A stretch of 64,000 nucleotides of DNA from Parasedimentitalea marina (GTDB taxonomy: Bacteria; Pseudomonadota; Alphaproteobacteria; Rhodobacterales; Rhodobacteraceae). Positions within the stretch are counted from its first letter, which is position 1. The number at the start of each line of letters is the position of its first letter. The notes beneath the pieces were generated by a model. It ran no database searches. It was given only the letters and a program-made list of their open reading frames with translations, and was not told where the DNA came from. Positions 25,694-35,249 of this stretch are shown here, piece after piece. The stretch covers positions 496,001 through 560,000 of the forward strand of contig NZ_CP033219.1 in the NCBI RefSeq assembly GCF_004006175.1, in the 5' to 3' direction. Made by a program: the position numbers and the translations under genes.

Positions 25694-27871
25694 ATGACTA
25701 TGAATACGTCTCGCCGCGGGTTCCTGAAAAGTGCCGCCGCCGCTGCTGCGGTCTTATATGTCGGGACAGGTGTTGATGGCGCCATGGCCGCTGGATCAGA
25801 ACCTGCCCAGTTGAACCCATTTGTCCGGATTGATGCAGATGGCACCGTCACGGCCATCATCAAACATTTTGAGACCGGGCAGGGCCCTGCGACCGGTTTG
25901 TCGACTTTGATCGCCGAGGAACTTGGCGTGAGCATGGATGATATTCAGTACGAATTCGCCCCCTCAGACGCCAGCAGGTACAACAACCTGTTCTTTGGTC
26001 AGATGCAGGGAACCGGTGGGTCCACTGCGATGGCAAATTCGTTCATGCAGTATCGCCAGGCAGGTGCTGCGGCGCGTGACATGTTGATCAATGCAGCGGC
26101 GCAGGCATGGGGGGTGGATCCGCAAACGCTTAGGTTGGACAATGGTGTGATTTCCGGCGCAGGTCAGTCGGCTCCGATCGCTGAATTCGTTGCTGCCGCC
26201 GCGCAGATGGCGGCCCCGGTAGAGCCGCGTTTGAAAGATCCCAGCGCGTTCCGGGTGATCGGAGACGCATCGATCCGCCGCAAGGATTCTCGGCCGAAAA
26301 CCAACGGGACTGCCAAATATGCCATGGATGTTCATCTGCCAAACCAGATGGTGGTGGTTATTGCCCGCAGCCCGCGCATGGGGGGGCTTGTAACGGGGTT
26401 TGACGACACGCAAGCCAAAGGGATCAAAGGGTTTATCCGCGCCGCTGTCCTGCCAAACCAAGCGGGTGTCGCGGTTTATGCCGAGCAAACCTGGGCCGCC
26501 TTTCAGGCCCGCGAAGCTTTGTCGATTGAGTGGGATTTCTCGGCAGCTGAGATGCGCAGCTCGGACCAGATCCGTGACCAGTTGATTGCTGCGGTCAATG
26601 CTGATCCAGAATACGTGGTCAACAGCGCGGAATTACCGACAGTTGCTGCTCTGATCGACGGATCTGATAAGATTGTGGAACAGACCTTCTACTTTCCACT
26701 GCTGGCCCATGCCCCGATGGAACCACTGACCTGCACCATCGAAGCCACCGCGGACGGAGGTATCCTGCTGCATGACGGCTGCCAGTTCCCAACTGGACCA
26801 CACATGGCGATGGCCCAGATCTTTGACCTGCCGATGGAAAAGATCCGCATCAACACCATGTTTGCCGGTGGCTCCTTTGGGCGGCGCGCGACACCGTCAG
26901 CAGATTACCAGGTCGAGGCTGCGCTGGCCTTTGTGATCACTGACCGCAGCCGTCCCGTGAAACTTGTCTGGTCCCGTGAGGATGACATCACAGGGGGCTA
27001 CTATCGCCCAGCCGTGGCGCACCGGGTGCGTGTAGGTCTGGATGCGACCGGGGCGATCACCGGCTGGGATCACCGTGTGGCGGCGCAGTCGATCATGAAG
27101 GGAACTGCCTTCGAAAACTTCTCGGTACATGGTGGGGTTGACCACAGTTCAGTGGAAGGTGTGGCCGACGGACCCTATCAAATTCCCGGCCAGTTTGTTG
27201 GCTTGACGGATGTGGCCAAAGCAACAACCGTTCTTTGGTGGCGGTCGGTTGGACATACCCACACTGCCTATGTGATGGAAAGCATGATGGATGTCGCCGC
27301 CAAAGCGGCGGGCCGCGACCCGGTCGAGTTCCGGCTGGCCCTGCTGGAGGGGGGCGACGTTGATCAGCTCCGCACTGCTAACACACTGAAACTGGCCGCA
27401 CAGACGGGCAACTGGGGAAAGGTCCGCGAGGGTCACAGCCAAGGCATCGCGGTGCATAAAAGCTTTGGCAGCTACGTGGCCGAGGTGGTCGAGATTTCGG
27501 GTGATGCAGAAAGCGGGATCAAGATCGAAAAAGTCACCTGCGCAGTGGATTGCGGTATTGCGGTGAATCCGGATGTCATCAAGGCCCAGATGGAAGGCGG
27601 GATTGGCTATGGTGTTGGCCACGCGATGCGCGACGCGGTCACTTTGACCGAAGGCATCGTGGATCAGTCCAATTTCCCAGATTACGCGCCACTGCGGATC
27701 AGCGATATTGGCGCAATCGAGGTTCACATTGTTCCGTCGACCGAGGCCCCCACTGGCGTAGGCGAGCCGGGCACGCCGCCATCGGCACCAGCTTTAGCCA
27801 ATGCCATCGCAGCATCAGGCCCACGCGTCACCCACCTGCCCATGGCAGAGAATGGGGTGGAATTCGTCTGA
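25694..27871 (+). CDS. iorB: Molybdopterin-binding large subunit, isoquinoline 1-oxidoreductase beta-like, Tat-exported
   Basis: 725 residues from the ATG at 25694, right after the small-subunit stop. A twin-arginine signal (TSRRGFLKSAAAAAA) indicates folded export to the periplasm with its partner subunit and Mo cofactor. The molybdenum-binding aldehyde-oxidase fold is supported by MAPMEP-like HAPMEPLTC, GGSFGRRA and the late PTGVGEPGTPP loop with the active-site Glu. IorB-type enzymes hydroxylate aldehydes or N-heterocycles. No FAD subunit is adjacent, so a cytochrome acceptor is likely. Substrate unknown. Confidence 0.85.
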   Translation: MTMNTSRRGFLKSAAAAAAVLYVGTGVDGAMAAGSEPAQLNPFVRIDADGTVTAIIKHFETGQGPATGLSTLIAEELGVSMDDIQYEFAPSDASRYNNLFFGQMQGTGGSTAMANSFMQYRQAGAAARDMLINAAAQAWGVDPQTLRLDNGVISGAGQSAPIAEFVAAAAQMAAPVEPRLKDPSAFRVIGDASIRRKDSRPKTNGTAKYAMDVHLPNQMVVVIARSPRMGGLVTGFDDTQAKGIKGFIRAAVLPNQAGVAVYAEQTWAAFQAREALSIEWDFSAAEMRSSDQIRDQLIAAVNADPEYVVNSAELPTVAALIDGSDKIVEQTFYFPLLAHAPMEPLTCTIEATADGGILLHDGCQFPTGPHMAMAQIFDLPMEKIRINTMFAGGSFGRRATPSADYQVEAALAFVITDRSRPVKLVWSREDDITGGYYRPAVAHRVRVGLDATGAITGWDHRVAAQSIMKGTAFENFSVHGGVDHSSVEGVADGPYQIPGQFVGLTDVAKATTVLWWRSVGHTHTAYVMESMMDVAAKAAGRDPVEFRLALLEGGDVDQLRTANTLKLAAQTGNWGKVREGHSQGIAVHKSFGSYVAEVVEISGDAESGIKIEKVTCAVDCGIAVNPDVIKAQMEGGIGYGVGHAMRDAVTLTEGIVDQSNFPDYAPLRISDIGAIEVHIVPSTEAPTGVGEPGTPPSAPALANAIAASGPRVTHLPMAENGVEFV

Positions 27872-27878
27872 AATCCTG

Positions 27879-27909
27879 CCTGCACCAGGTGAAAGTCACT
27901 TGGTGCAGG
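27879..27909. terminator. Hairpin after the molybdenum hydroxylase operon
   Basis: CCTGCACCA pairs with TGGTGCAGG, extended inward by GTGA/TCAC around a 3-base loop. It starts 8 bp after the stop and lies between convergent genes. There is no T-run; probably a rho-independent-like or processing hairpin for both directions. Confidence 0.55.
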
Positions 27910-27983
27910 CCATCCCGGCGGCTGAAAAATTACCCGCGTCTGCAGGCGGGGTTGGGTCGGTCCGTGATACAGGTCTATGTGCC

Positions 27984-29990
27984 TTAGCCCAAAGCGACCC
28001 GCGGGCGACCACTGGCTTCGACGGTCAATACAGCCTCGACAAACACCTGCCGGGATTCGATGGATGCCGTGCGGATGTCGCGCTCCACACGCACATGGAT
28101 ATCCTCGGCTCCGGCCTCTCCGGCGGCTTCCTGGGCCTGTTTTGACAATACCTGTTCCAGCATGTCCAAGGCTGAATCAGCGTCGTTAAAATCTTCGGGC
28201 CCATTTTCCAAGAATACCCGAAACCGCCCTTCGGCTGGCGAACTGACAGTGCCGCTGCGCCGCATAGAGATGCGGCCAACAACGGCCCCAATGGCATTGG
28301 CCACACCCGCATGCTGCGGCAAGATCATCCGGCAATGCAGGTGCTCGCCCACAGCCGGGTAATAACCCGGCGCCGAGGCGCCCAGCCCAACCACATCAAT
28401 GTTCAGCGCCGCATCCAAGGCCAGCAACCCACGATGCCCTGCCAAACCACGTTGCATCAAAATGTGACGTGCGAGCTGCGCAGATGGCAGACCAAAATCC
28501 TCTGCGTCTTCCTCAATTGCGGTCTCTAACAAGGTCAAAGCCGTTTGCCTGGTCAACTGGTCGATAATCATTTGCGCCAAGCGGTGCGGTCCAGATGCCA
28601 CCACCTCTCCACTGCCAATCCGACGGCGCGCCAATAGCGTCAACGCTTTTTTAGCAGCGTCCCGGTCCCAGCACTCCAGCCGTCGTAACACATGGCTTGC
28701 ATCCGAAGGCGTGATCCCGGCTACTTGTACCATCCCGCGATCCCATAGCCGGTTCAGTGCCCCTTGCTCCATCCTATTACGCAACACATCACCAATCGGA
28801 TGCACCTGACCCTCAATACGATGTAACATCTGTTGTTCACGGTCGGTCAGGCCAGTGGCGTCAATCCCTTGCTGCGCAAACACAAACCGCCCATCATGTT
28901 CGCTGGGCACCGATGCTTTCAATTGTTTGTCCAGGGCTGTATGCACCACCTCTGCAGCGTCAACTGCAATCAGAGAAACAGGCAGCACCCGTCGCGGGCC
29001 CAGCACGAGTCCACCAGTCAACCCTTCAGTATCGACGTGGACCTGGCTGTCTCCACCGAGCCCTGTCGTTCGCATGGCCACCGCCTCGACCATGGTCCGA
29101 AAACCTCCAACCCGTGCGCCGCTCGGATCGATTGCTGGCTTTCCACCACGCAACACTGCCACATCGGTGGTGGTTCCACCAATGTCTGACACCAGTGCGT
29201 CGTCGACCCCGGTCAGCCAGCGCGCACCCACAATCGACGCCGCCGGTCCGGACAGGATCGTTTCTATCGGCCGTTCCCGCGCCTGTCCGGCTGACATCAG
29301 CGCGCCGTCGCCACGTACCACCATCATCGGCGCAGAGATGCCGAGATCCACCAGGCTGTCCTGCGCCCGCCCGATCAGCCTGTCGATCATGCCGATCAGC
29401 CGCGCATTGAGCACGGCTGTTAACGCCCGCTTTGGGCCGTTCAGTTTGGCTGACAACTGATGAGAGCAGGTCACCGGAGCACCGGTGCGCGCCTTGATAA
29501 CTTTAGCCACTTCCAACTCATGGGCCGGATTTCGGGTGGCGAACAAGCCTGCCACCGCAAAACCAGTTACCCCTTCCGCTTCTTTTGAGAGGAAATCCTC
29601 CAGAGCCTCGACTTCCAATGCCGCGCCTTCGACCCCTGCATGGTCGTGCCCCCCGGCTAGGATCAAAGCCGGATCGCCTTTTAATGCCTCGGACAACCCA
29701 TGCCGATCCAAATCGCTATCTTTAAAGCCAATATAGATCAGCGCCACCCGGCCACCTTGACCCTCGACCAGTGCATTGGTGGCCAATGTGGTCGACAAGG
29801 CGGCCATCGACACGTCATGAGGGGAGGTGGCGGATTGCTGCAGCACGATCCGAATAGCTTCGCTAATGCCCATAGCCAGATCCTGTCGTGTTGTCAGGGC
29901 CTTGGCCGAGGCCACCACGGTCTGTTCATCGCGGATCAAGACCGCATCCGTATAGGTGCCGCCAGTATCTACGCCCAAAAGCAATGCCAC
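27984..29990 (-). CDS. Hydantoinase/oxoprolinase A family protein (N-methylhydantoinase A-like)
   Basis: 668 residues, the usual length of HyuA. The N-terminus LGVDTGGTYTDAVLI is the ASKHA nucleotide-binding signature. SDIGGTTTDVAVLRGG near residue 270 is the second phosphate-binding motif. The start is a GTG with GGAG eight bases upstream. HyuA normally works with a HyuB subunit in ATP-dependent opening of hydantoins or 5-oxoproline, but no HyuB lies in this window, so it is either an orphan or one of the divergent single-subunit forms. It converges on the molybdenum hydroxylase operon. Confidence 0.85.
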   Translation of the reverse strand: MALLLGVDTGGTYTDAVLIRDEQTVVASAKALTTRQDLAMGISEAIRIVLQQSATSPHDVSMAALSTTLATNALVEGQGGRVALIYIGFKDSDLDRHGLSEALKGDPALILAGGHDHAGVEGAALEVEALEDFLSKEAEGVTGFAVAGLFATRNPAHELEVAKVIKARTGAPVTCSHQLSAKLNGPKRALTAVLNARLIGMIDRLIGRAQDSLVDLGISAPMMVVRGDGALMSAGQARERPIETILSGPAASIVGARWLTGVDDALVSDIGGTTTDVAVLRGGKPAIDPSGARVGGFRTMVEAVAMRTTGLGGDSQVHVDTEGLTGGLVLGPRRVLPVSLIAVDAAEVVHTALDKQLKASVPSEHDGRFVFAQQGIDATGLTDREQQMLHRIEGQVHPIGDVLRNRMEQGALNRLWDRGMVQVAGITPSDASHVLRRLECWDRDAAKKALTLLARRRIGSGEVVASGPHRLAQMIIDQLTRQTALTLLETAIEEDAEDFGLPSAQLARHILMQRGLAGHRGLLALDAALNIDVVGLGASAPGYYPAVGEHLHCRMILPQHAGVANAIGAVVGRISMRRSGTVSSPAEGRFRVFLENGPEDFNDADSALDMLEQVLSKQAQEAAGEAGAEDIHVRVERDIRTASIESRQVFVEAVLTVEASGRPRVALG

Positions 29991-30186
29991 GTATAAATCT
30001 CCGATCCAGTTTCAGCAGACATTTTCCCATATGCCCGAAGTTGGCAACAAGTCATATCTTGGAACCGACATTTTCCTGCATGAGTTCTGAATGGACTTCG
30101 AAATCACAGCCTAGGCATTTCGTTTCGACACTTCAATTTGCGCGCTGACATCGCTACACCCTTTGCGTGTAGGGCCACTAAATGCA

Positions 30187-30263
30187 GGGGCATTCTGAGC
30201 CACTGAAGGCCAGTAATCCGGTTTCTGCCTGGTGTTAGAAAACACTGGATGGGGTGGTGGAAT
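30187..30263 (-). repeat. Degraded copy of the tRNA-Gln 3' end and its downstream flank (att-like remnant)
   Basis: These 77 bases align without gaps to 56795-56871, which contains the 3' end of the complete tRNA-Gln and its trailer. The first 20 bases (GGGGCATTCTGAGCCACTGA) are identical, TGTTAGAAA is shared, and the copy reaches TGGATGGGGTGGTGGAATT, corresponding to the tRNA CCA end and acceptor/T-arm strand. Beyond that the tRNA similarity stops and an A+T-rich stretch begins. Both copies are in the same orientation, 26.6 kb apart, as expected for an integration-site duplication. Confidence 0.6.
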
Positions 30264-30685
30264 TTTTAACTAATATATTGATAATTAAATAAATATAGTA
30301 GTTTTGGATCGCTGAAGCATTTGGAGAAATGGGATTGTGTTGCGTGTGTGTTACGATCGCGAACTTCGGCTGGCCCGTGCCCGACTATTCGACCCTATGC
30401 CGCTGACAGAAGACATTGGCTGTCCAAAACCCCTGCCGCACCGCCATCATCCAGCGAAGCGCTGAAGCAATCATCCCAGACAAACGAAATGGACGATTTT
30501 AGAAGGGGGCTGGCCAAACCGCCAAGGCACCTCGGACGAGCGTTTTGGAAGCGATGGAGCGGCTGTCACAACCAAGTTGTTTGCCTCTCAGCAAAGCGCA
30601 AGGCAGACAATTCAAATTTTAGTGCGTAAAGTTCCAACTAACCATCCATCTCCAACCGCACAAAGTGATACGAAGGTTCAAATTC
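30264..30685. other. Gene-free stretch beginning with an A+T-rich patch
   Basis: From 30264 to about 30303 the sequence is almost entirely A and T, unlike its surroundings. It may hold a promoter or mark a foreign junction next to the att-like remnant. The rest has only a plus-strand ORF (30321-30629) with a composition unlike protein, so I see no gene here. Confidence 0.5.
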
Positions 30686-31966
30686 ATGCTTCGAGATAAT
30701 TACGGCAATGAGACTTCTGTGGCATCCCAAGCGGCGTTGGACCAATATGATATTGGTATTCGCTTGTTTTTAGGGGCAAACTTCGGCGCCACTGCAGCAT
30801 TTCAATCTTCAATTGATTTGGACAGCGGATTTGCGCTTGGACACGTGGCTTTAGCAAGGGCACTGATGATGTCTGGCCAAATGCCGCAGGCAAAGGCTGC
30901 GATCAACCGTGCTCAAGACCTCTCGCTCAAACTAAACACCCGCCAACGTCAGCACATCGAATGTTTTGCGCTGCTTTTTTCCGGGCAACCGCACAAGGCG
31001 CGTGCGTTGGTTAAGCGTCACGTCCAGGATTACCCCCGCGATGCGCTTGTTGCGCAACTCTGCTCTAATGTATTTGGACTGATTGGGTTTTCAGGCGAAG
31101 TTGGGCGGGAAGCAGAATTGCTGGCCTACACATCAGCGTTGCTGCCTCACTACGGTGATGACTGGTGGATGATGTCGATGCACGCTCTTTCGCTGTGTGA
31201 AACAGGACAGATCGCGGCTTCAAGTATTCTGATGGACAAATCTCTTGCTTTGAATGCGCGCAATGCAAATGCTGCGCATTTCAAATCCCATGCCCAATAT
31301 GAGGCTGGTGAAACGGCAGCAGGTCGCAGCTATCTGACCAGTTGGCTTACTGATTATGACGATCGTGCAGTCTTGCATGGGCATTTGAGTTGGCATGCTG
31401 CCCTTTGGGCCCTCCACGAAAGTGACGAAATTGCAATGTGGAGTGCAATAGATTCTGGCGTTGGACCGGGTGCAGCAAAAGGGCTGCCCATTAATGTTTT
31501 GACCGACACCGCTGCAATCTTATATCGCGCCGAACTTGCCGGTGTTTCAGTGGCCCCAGAAAGATGGGCGGAATTGAGTGATTATGCCCGCCGCTTTTTC
31601 CCTGAAACTGGGCAAAGCTTCGCGGACCTTCATGCTGCCTTGGCGCATGCCATGGCTGGGAATGGAGATCACTTGGCGCATATTTCCGACACTGCCAAAG
31701 GATTTGCAGGCGACCTTGTGCGACCTGTCGCATGTGCTTGGCGGGCGATTGCGCGTCAGGATTGGGGCACTGCTCTCACTGAACTCGTCCAGGTCATGGG
31801 ATCTACAGAACGTCTTGGAGGGAGCCGTGCTCAGCGTGACCTTTTGGAATTGACCTATGCGAATGTCCTCCTGAAACTCGGACAGACAGCAGAAGCGCTC
31901 CGAAGTCTGACGACGCGCAGACCCGTTTTGGCGCACGCGCCGCCATTGGCGGCTTTCCATTCTTAG
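30686..31966 (+). CDS. TPR-repeat protein (TTC38-like family)
   Basis: 426 residues from the ATG at 30686 with AAGG upstream; an alternative GTG at 30665 is possible. The protein is all-helical with TPR-like pairs (AAFQSSIDLDSGFALGHVALARALM, LMDKSLALNARNANAAHFKSHAQYE by landmark). The layout, including HLSWHAALWALHESDE, resembles bacterial homologues of tetratricopeptide repeat protein 38. There is no signal peptide, so it is cytoplasmic. A GNAT gene starts 18 bp downstream and probably shares the transcript. Function unknown. Confidence 0.75.
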   Translation: MLRDNYGNETSVASQAALDQYDIGIRLFLGANFGATAAFQSSIDLDSGFALGHVALARALMMSGQMPQAKAAINRAQDLSLKLNTRQRQHIECFALLFSGQPHKARALVKRHVQDYPRDALVAQLCSNVFGLIGFSGEVGREAELLAYTSALLPHYGDDWWMMSMHALSLCETGQIAASSILMDKSLALNARNANAAHFKSHAQYEAGETAAGRSYLTSWLTDYDDRAVLHGHLSWHAALWALHESDEIAMWSAIDSGVGPGAAKGLPINVLTDTAAILYRAELAGVSVAPERWAELSDYARRFFPETGQSFADLHAALAHAMAGNGDHLAHISDTAKGFAGDLVRPVACAWRAIARQDWGTALTELVQVMGSTERLGGSRAQRDLLELTYANVLLKLGQTAEALRSLTTRRPVLAHAPPLAAFHS

Positions 31967-31984
31967 GTAGGAGACCACACTAAA

Positions 31985-32494
31985 ATGGAAACCAGTTTCG
32001 AATTTGTCTCTTCATTGCCCGATCCGGCAGCGTTCGAAGTTATGATGACTGAGTATTGGCATCATATGTCCGGACTGTTGATAGGTGCAGGCGGCCCGAA
32101 GTACACAGCCCACGATTTGACTGCGAACACGATGGCAAATCTGGATTATATGGCTCCACCACACGGGCGTTTATTGTTGGCGACAGCCTCTAGCGGAGAA
32201 TTGCTCGGTTGCGGGGTCATAAGGCAAGTTCGACCGGACGCAGCAGAGTTCAAACGCATGTATGTCCGTCCCAAAGCGCGAGGCCTCGGCCTTGGGCGGC
32301 TTTTGTTTGAGTACAGGGTGGAAGAAGCGCGGCGTATGGGGTGCGCCACCCTTTACGCGGATACCGTCAAGGGAAACACACCGATGTTATCAATGTATGA
32401 GAAATTCGGGTTCTCTTACATTCCGCGATATCCAGAGAACGCAAACGGTCCTGAATTGGAACCCTTTCTAGTCTACCTCAAGCGCGCTCTCTAA
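31985..32494 (+). CDS. GNAT-family N-acetyltransferase
   Basis: 169 residues. The acetyl-CoA-binding motif A is MYVRPKARGLGLGRLLFE near residues 90-107 with the R-x-x-G-x-G core (ARGLGLG). Motif B is MYEKFGFSYIPRYPEN with the late Tyr/Phe-bearing helix. It transfers an acetyl group from acetyl-CoA to an amine; the acceptor cannot be predicted. AGGAG lies about 12 bases upstream. Likely co-transcribed with the TPR gene. Confidence 0.88.
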   Translation: METSFEFVSSLPDPAAFEVMMTEYWHHMSGLLIGAGGPKYTAHDLTANTMANLDYMAPPHGRLLLATASSGELLGCGVIRQVRPDAAEFKRMYVRPKARGLGLGRLLFEYRVEEARRMGCATLYADTVKGNTPMLSMYEKFGFSYIPRYPENANGPELEPFLVYLKRAL

Positions 32495-32879
32495 TCAAAA
32501 TTCTTGCTCGTGGTGTAGCCTTTAGCGGTTATGAAATTGGGCCTTTGCTACCCGAACCCCTTTGAACGCCCGAGGGGCAGGCTAAGGTGTTGGGGAGTAA
32601 GTATAATTAGTGAATAGAAGGCGGAGGGCGAAGATCCAGGTTCTTCCTTCCTAACCAGAACAAAGAGAAGTCGTGGGGATATTGAGATCTGCTGGCACTC
32701 CCGCCCAATCGACGTCCACAGCTGCTCGGACCATCCTCTGCTGGCTCAGCTATGTGATTGGATCTGGGACGGGTACCCATCGAGAGATAAGATGTCCGGG
32801 CCAAAGCATATGACTGCCAGGCCATTTCCGCCGCTCAAAAGCCAACGCTAATCAGTGTGGGCTCAGGGTCAACTAGCGT
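32495..32879. other. Gene-free stretch carrying one arm of an inverted repeat
   Basis: No convincing gene. Positions 32766-32809, read on the minus strand, match 35732-35775 on the plus strand at 34 of 44 positions. Two exact blocks, ATGCTTTGGCCCG and GGTACCCGTCCC, occur at the same spacing in both. The two arms therefore flank the caspase/lipoprotein gene pair in opposite orientation. Confidence 0.55.
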
Positions 32880-35249
32880 TCAGAACAGATCCTGACGTAT
32901 GGGGTTCAGTGCCCAATGAATCTGAGCCGCAAACCTAAGCCGGTCAATGGCATTCTCCGGTGACTTGAGAGACAGTCCTGCTTTGATCGCAGCGTTGTTT
33001 AAAGCCCGGCGTGAGGCGGGTCCAAATTGCCCGTCTCGGGTGACATTGCTTCCTAGGCTCTGCAATATTGCCTGGGTTCCGGCATTGATATCACTGTCAG
33101 TCAATTCGCCCAGCAATTTTTGGGCCGCAGCGCCCGCCTCTGGGTTATTGAGCGCAAGAACCTTACCCGCGCGGGAAACCACAGAGTGGGTTGGAATACG
33201 TGAGGATAGTTTATTGAGGGCAATCCATGCTCCATTGGCTCCGGCCCAGGCATCACCCCGCTGCAATCCCATATCATTCCAAGACAGTGCCTCTACCGCA
33301 TCGCTGTCGGGCAGATCGCCCTGCATGATCATTCGGGCGATCTCGGCCGGCGCAGTAGGGTGGCCCAGTTCGGCGGCCTGAGCCCAGAGATCTCTGGCCG
33401 CAGCGGGATCTTTGCTCAGACCAGCGATACCATCACGATACACATAACCCAGATTTGCCATGCCGTAGATGTCGCCGCGTTCGGCCGAGGCGTTAAGGTA
33501 AGATAACCCGCGTTTTGGTTGGGTCAGTTCTTTTGGCCCCCACAAATAGAAAACACCCAATTCGTTCAGAGAATAGGTATGACCCAATTCAACCGCGCGG
33601 CTAAGCAATTCGAACCCGCGTCTGTGGTCATCCAGGCTGGTGGAGCTGTGCAACAGCCGCTTTCCGCGTGCGTGCATCGAAAATGGGTCGCCCGCAGTGA
33701 TACCCTTGTCCCACAAGTCGTTGGCCGACTGTTGGTCAAACGGAATGGCAACGACGTTGCGGTCAAGGTTGGGTGAAATCATGAGATAGGCCAAGGCGTT
33801 ATAGGCACGCACATGGCCCAGATCGGCGGCAGTTTGAAATGCGGCAAAGGCCTCGGTCAACCGCCCCTGACCCTGAAGGGCCCGGCCCAGTTGATAATGA
33901 AATCTGCCAATTTCAGGGGCTTGCACAGTGGCCGCGCGGCAGGCGGTTTCTGCTGCCGCTACATCGATTTCATTTGGAAACCGGTACAGTCCGACGCCTT
34001 GCAGATCCAACAGATCTCCGGCCTCCAGATCGCAGGGGGATGCAACCATTTCCAGATTCAAGGTAATATTTCTTTCGTCTTCGCCCTGTGCCAATCGCAA
34101 AACCATACTGTCCACACGGTTCACATTCGGGGTGTTGTTTGATGCGATTTCGTCCAGTTTTGGAGTGTAGCTTAGGCTGAGCGCCTTACCGGTGGATTGC
34201 TCAATTGAGGAGACACCGGATTGCGGGCGCGTCGTGATCGACACTTCCGTTCCGGGTGACAAGAAAGGCAGGATTTCCGGGGCCAGCTCCAAGGACCGTC
34301 CCAGTGGTGCGGAAATCGTCATGAATTGGGGAGTTTCAACCAAGGACAAGCCACGGTTACCACCGTCATTTGGCTGAATATCAATTGCTTGAGTGCTGGG
34401 GCGCACAAACAGCTTTTCAGTCAAAGTCGAGCTTTCCCAAGTGACCTGTGTGCTGTCGGTCAGCTTGTATACTTCTCCGCGTACAGCCGACAGAATTGTG
34501 ATTGCATCGTCCTGGGGACGCGCGGGAAACTGCCGGATGACGGAGGCGGTGTAGGGGCTGTTGAAACCCGGCTCACCATCCAGCGCGGTGGCACCGGGAG
34601 AGGTTGAGAAGGCCACTAACGTGTTCAGCGGCGGGCGAAAGACATCAAATCCCTCGCGGGCCTCAAACAGCTCAGCCCCGATATCTGCGGTGACTTTAAT
34701 ATCCGGCACCGGGTTGTCTCGGCAGGAATCCAGCATCAGGATCTGACTGTTGGCTTTGCCTCCCAGAATGGCTGACACCCGGTCCAGAGTGACCGACTGG
34801 AACGGCAGATCGTGAATGTCGGTCAGCGCAGCATCACTGGTAAGCAGATAATTGCGCCGCCCGAGCTGGATGCCGTGTCCGGCATAATAGAAAAACACCT
34901 GTCCACCAACCCGGATGTTTAGCGCGGCCTGACGCAGCAGCGTTTCAAAACCGCGTTTGTCCAAGTCATAGCCTTCGTAAACCGTGTAGCCGAAGGATTT
35001 GAGCATGGCAGACATTGCCTGTGCGTCGTTCAGTGTGTTGGTCAGGTCGGTTACATGAGTATAGTTTTGGATTCCAACAACAACGGCAATTTCCGTTGCA
35101 CCCGTTGATTTGGGCTTTTCAAAAGCCGTGGTTGAGAGAGCAGGCGCGGTGGTGTCAGTTGTTGCTGCAAGGCCCTGAGGCGATATTGCTAATGTTATAA
35201 TTGCCAGATTGAGTGCTGCAAATGTGGATTGGTTGGGCCGACGAGTCAT
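32880..35249 (-). CDS. Secreted caspase-like protease (peptidase C14 p20) with Sel1 repeats
   Basis: 789 residues from the ATG at 35249 (ATGA overlap with the upstream lipoprotein stop; GGAGG nine bases before). A signal peptide covers about residues 10-30 (AIITLAISPQGLAA). The p20 caspase domain (about 50-270) has the His in FFYYAGHGIQ (His125) and the Cys in LMLDSCRDN (Cys176), both catalytic residues present. A Ser/Pro-rich linker and an Ig-like region follow. Sel1 repeats lie at about 440-690 (AADLGHVRAYNALAYLM, ASAERGDIYGMANLGYVYRDG by landmark). A peptidoglycan-binding-like end (VTRDGQFGPASRRALNNAA) closes the protein. Periplasmic orthocaspase; substrate unknown. Confidence 0.85.
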   Translation of the reverse strand: MTRRPNQSTFAALNLAIITLAISPQGLAATTDTTAPALSTTAFEKPKSTGATEIAVVVGIQNYTHVTDLTNTLNDAQAMSAMLKSFGYTVYEGYDLDKRGFETLLRQAALNIRVGGQVFFYYAGHGIQLGRRNYLLTSDAALTDIHDLPFQSVTLDRVSAILGGKANSQILMLDSCRDNPVPDIKVTADIGAELFEAREGFDVFRPPLNTLVAFSTSPGATALDGEPGFNSPYTASVIRQFPARPQDDAITILSAVRGEVYKLTDSTQVTWESSTLTEKLFVRPSTQAIDIQPNDGGNRGLSLVETPQFMTISAPLGRSLELAPEILPFLSPGTEVSITTRPQSGVSSIEQSTGKALSLSYTPKLDEIASNNTPNVNRVDSMVLRLAQGEDERNITLNLEMVASPCDLEAGDLLDLQGVGLYRFPNEIDVAAAETACRAATVQAPEIGRFHYQLGRALQGQGRLTEAFAAFQTAADLGHVRAYNALAYLMISPNLDRNVVAIPFDQQSANDLWDKGITAGDPFSMHARGKRLLHSSTSLDDHRRGFELLSRAVELGHTYSLNELGVFYLWGPKELTQPKRGLSYLNASAERGDIYGMANLGYVYRDGIAGLSKDPAAARDLWAQAAELGHPTAPAEIARMIMQGDLPDSDAVEALSWNDMGLQRGDAWAGANGAWIALNKLSSRIPTHSVVSRAGKVLALNNPEAGAAAQKLLGELTDSDINAGTQAILQSLGSNVTRDGQFGPASRRALNNAAIKAGLSLKSPENAIDRLRFAAQIHWALNPIRQDLF

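Noticed and set aside
30321..30629. 102-codon plus-strand ORF in the gap after the hydantoinase gene
   Set aside because: No good ribosome site, low-quality composition and no family; kept as gene-free.
32607..32825. 72-codon minus-strand ORF between the GNAT and caspase genes
   Set aside because: Not protein-like; the stretch is explained better by the inverted-repeat arm it contains.
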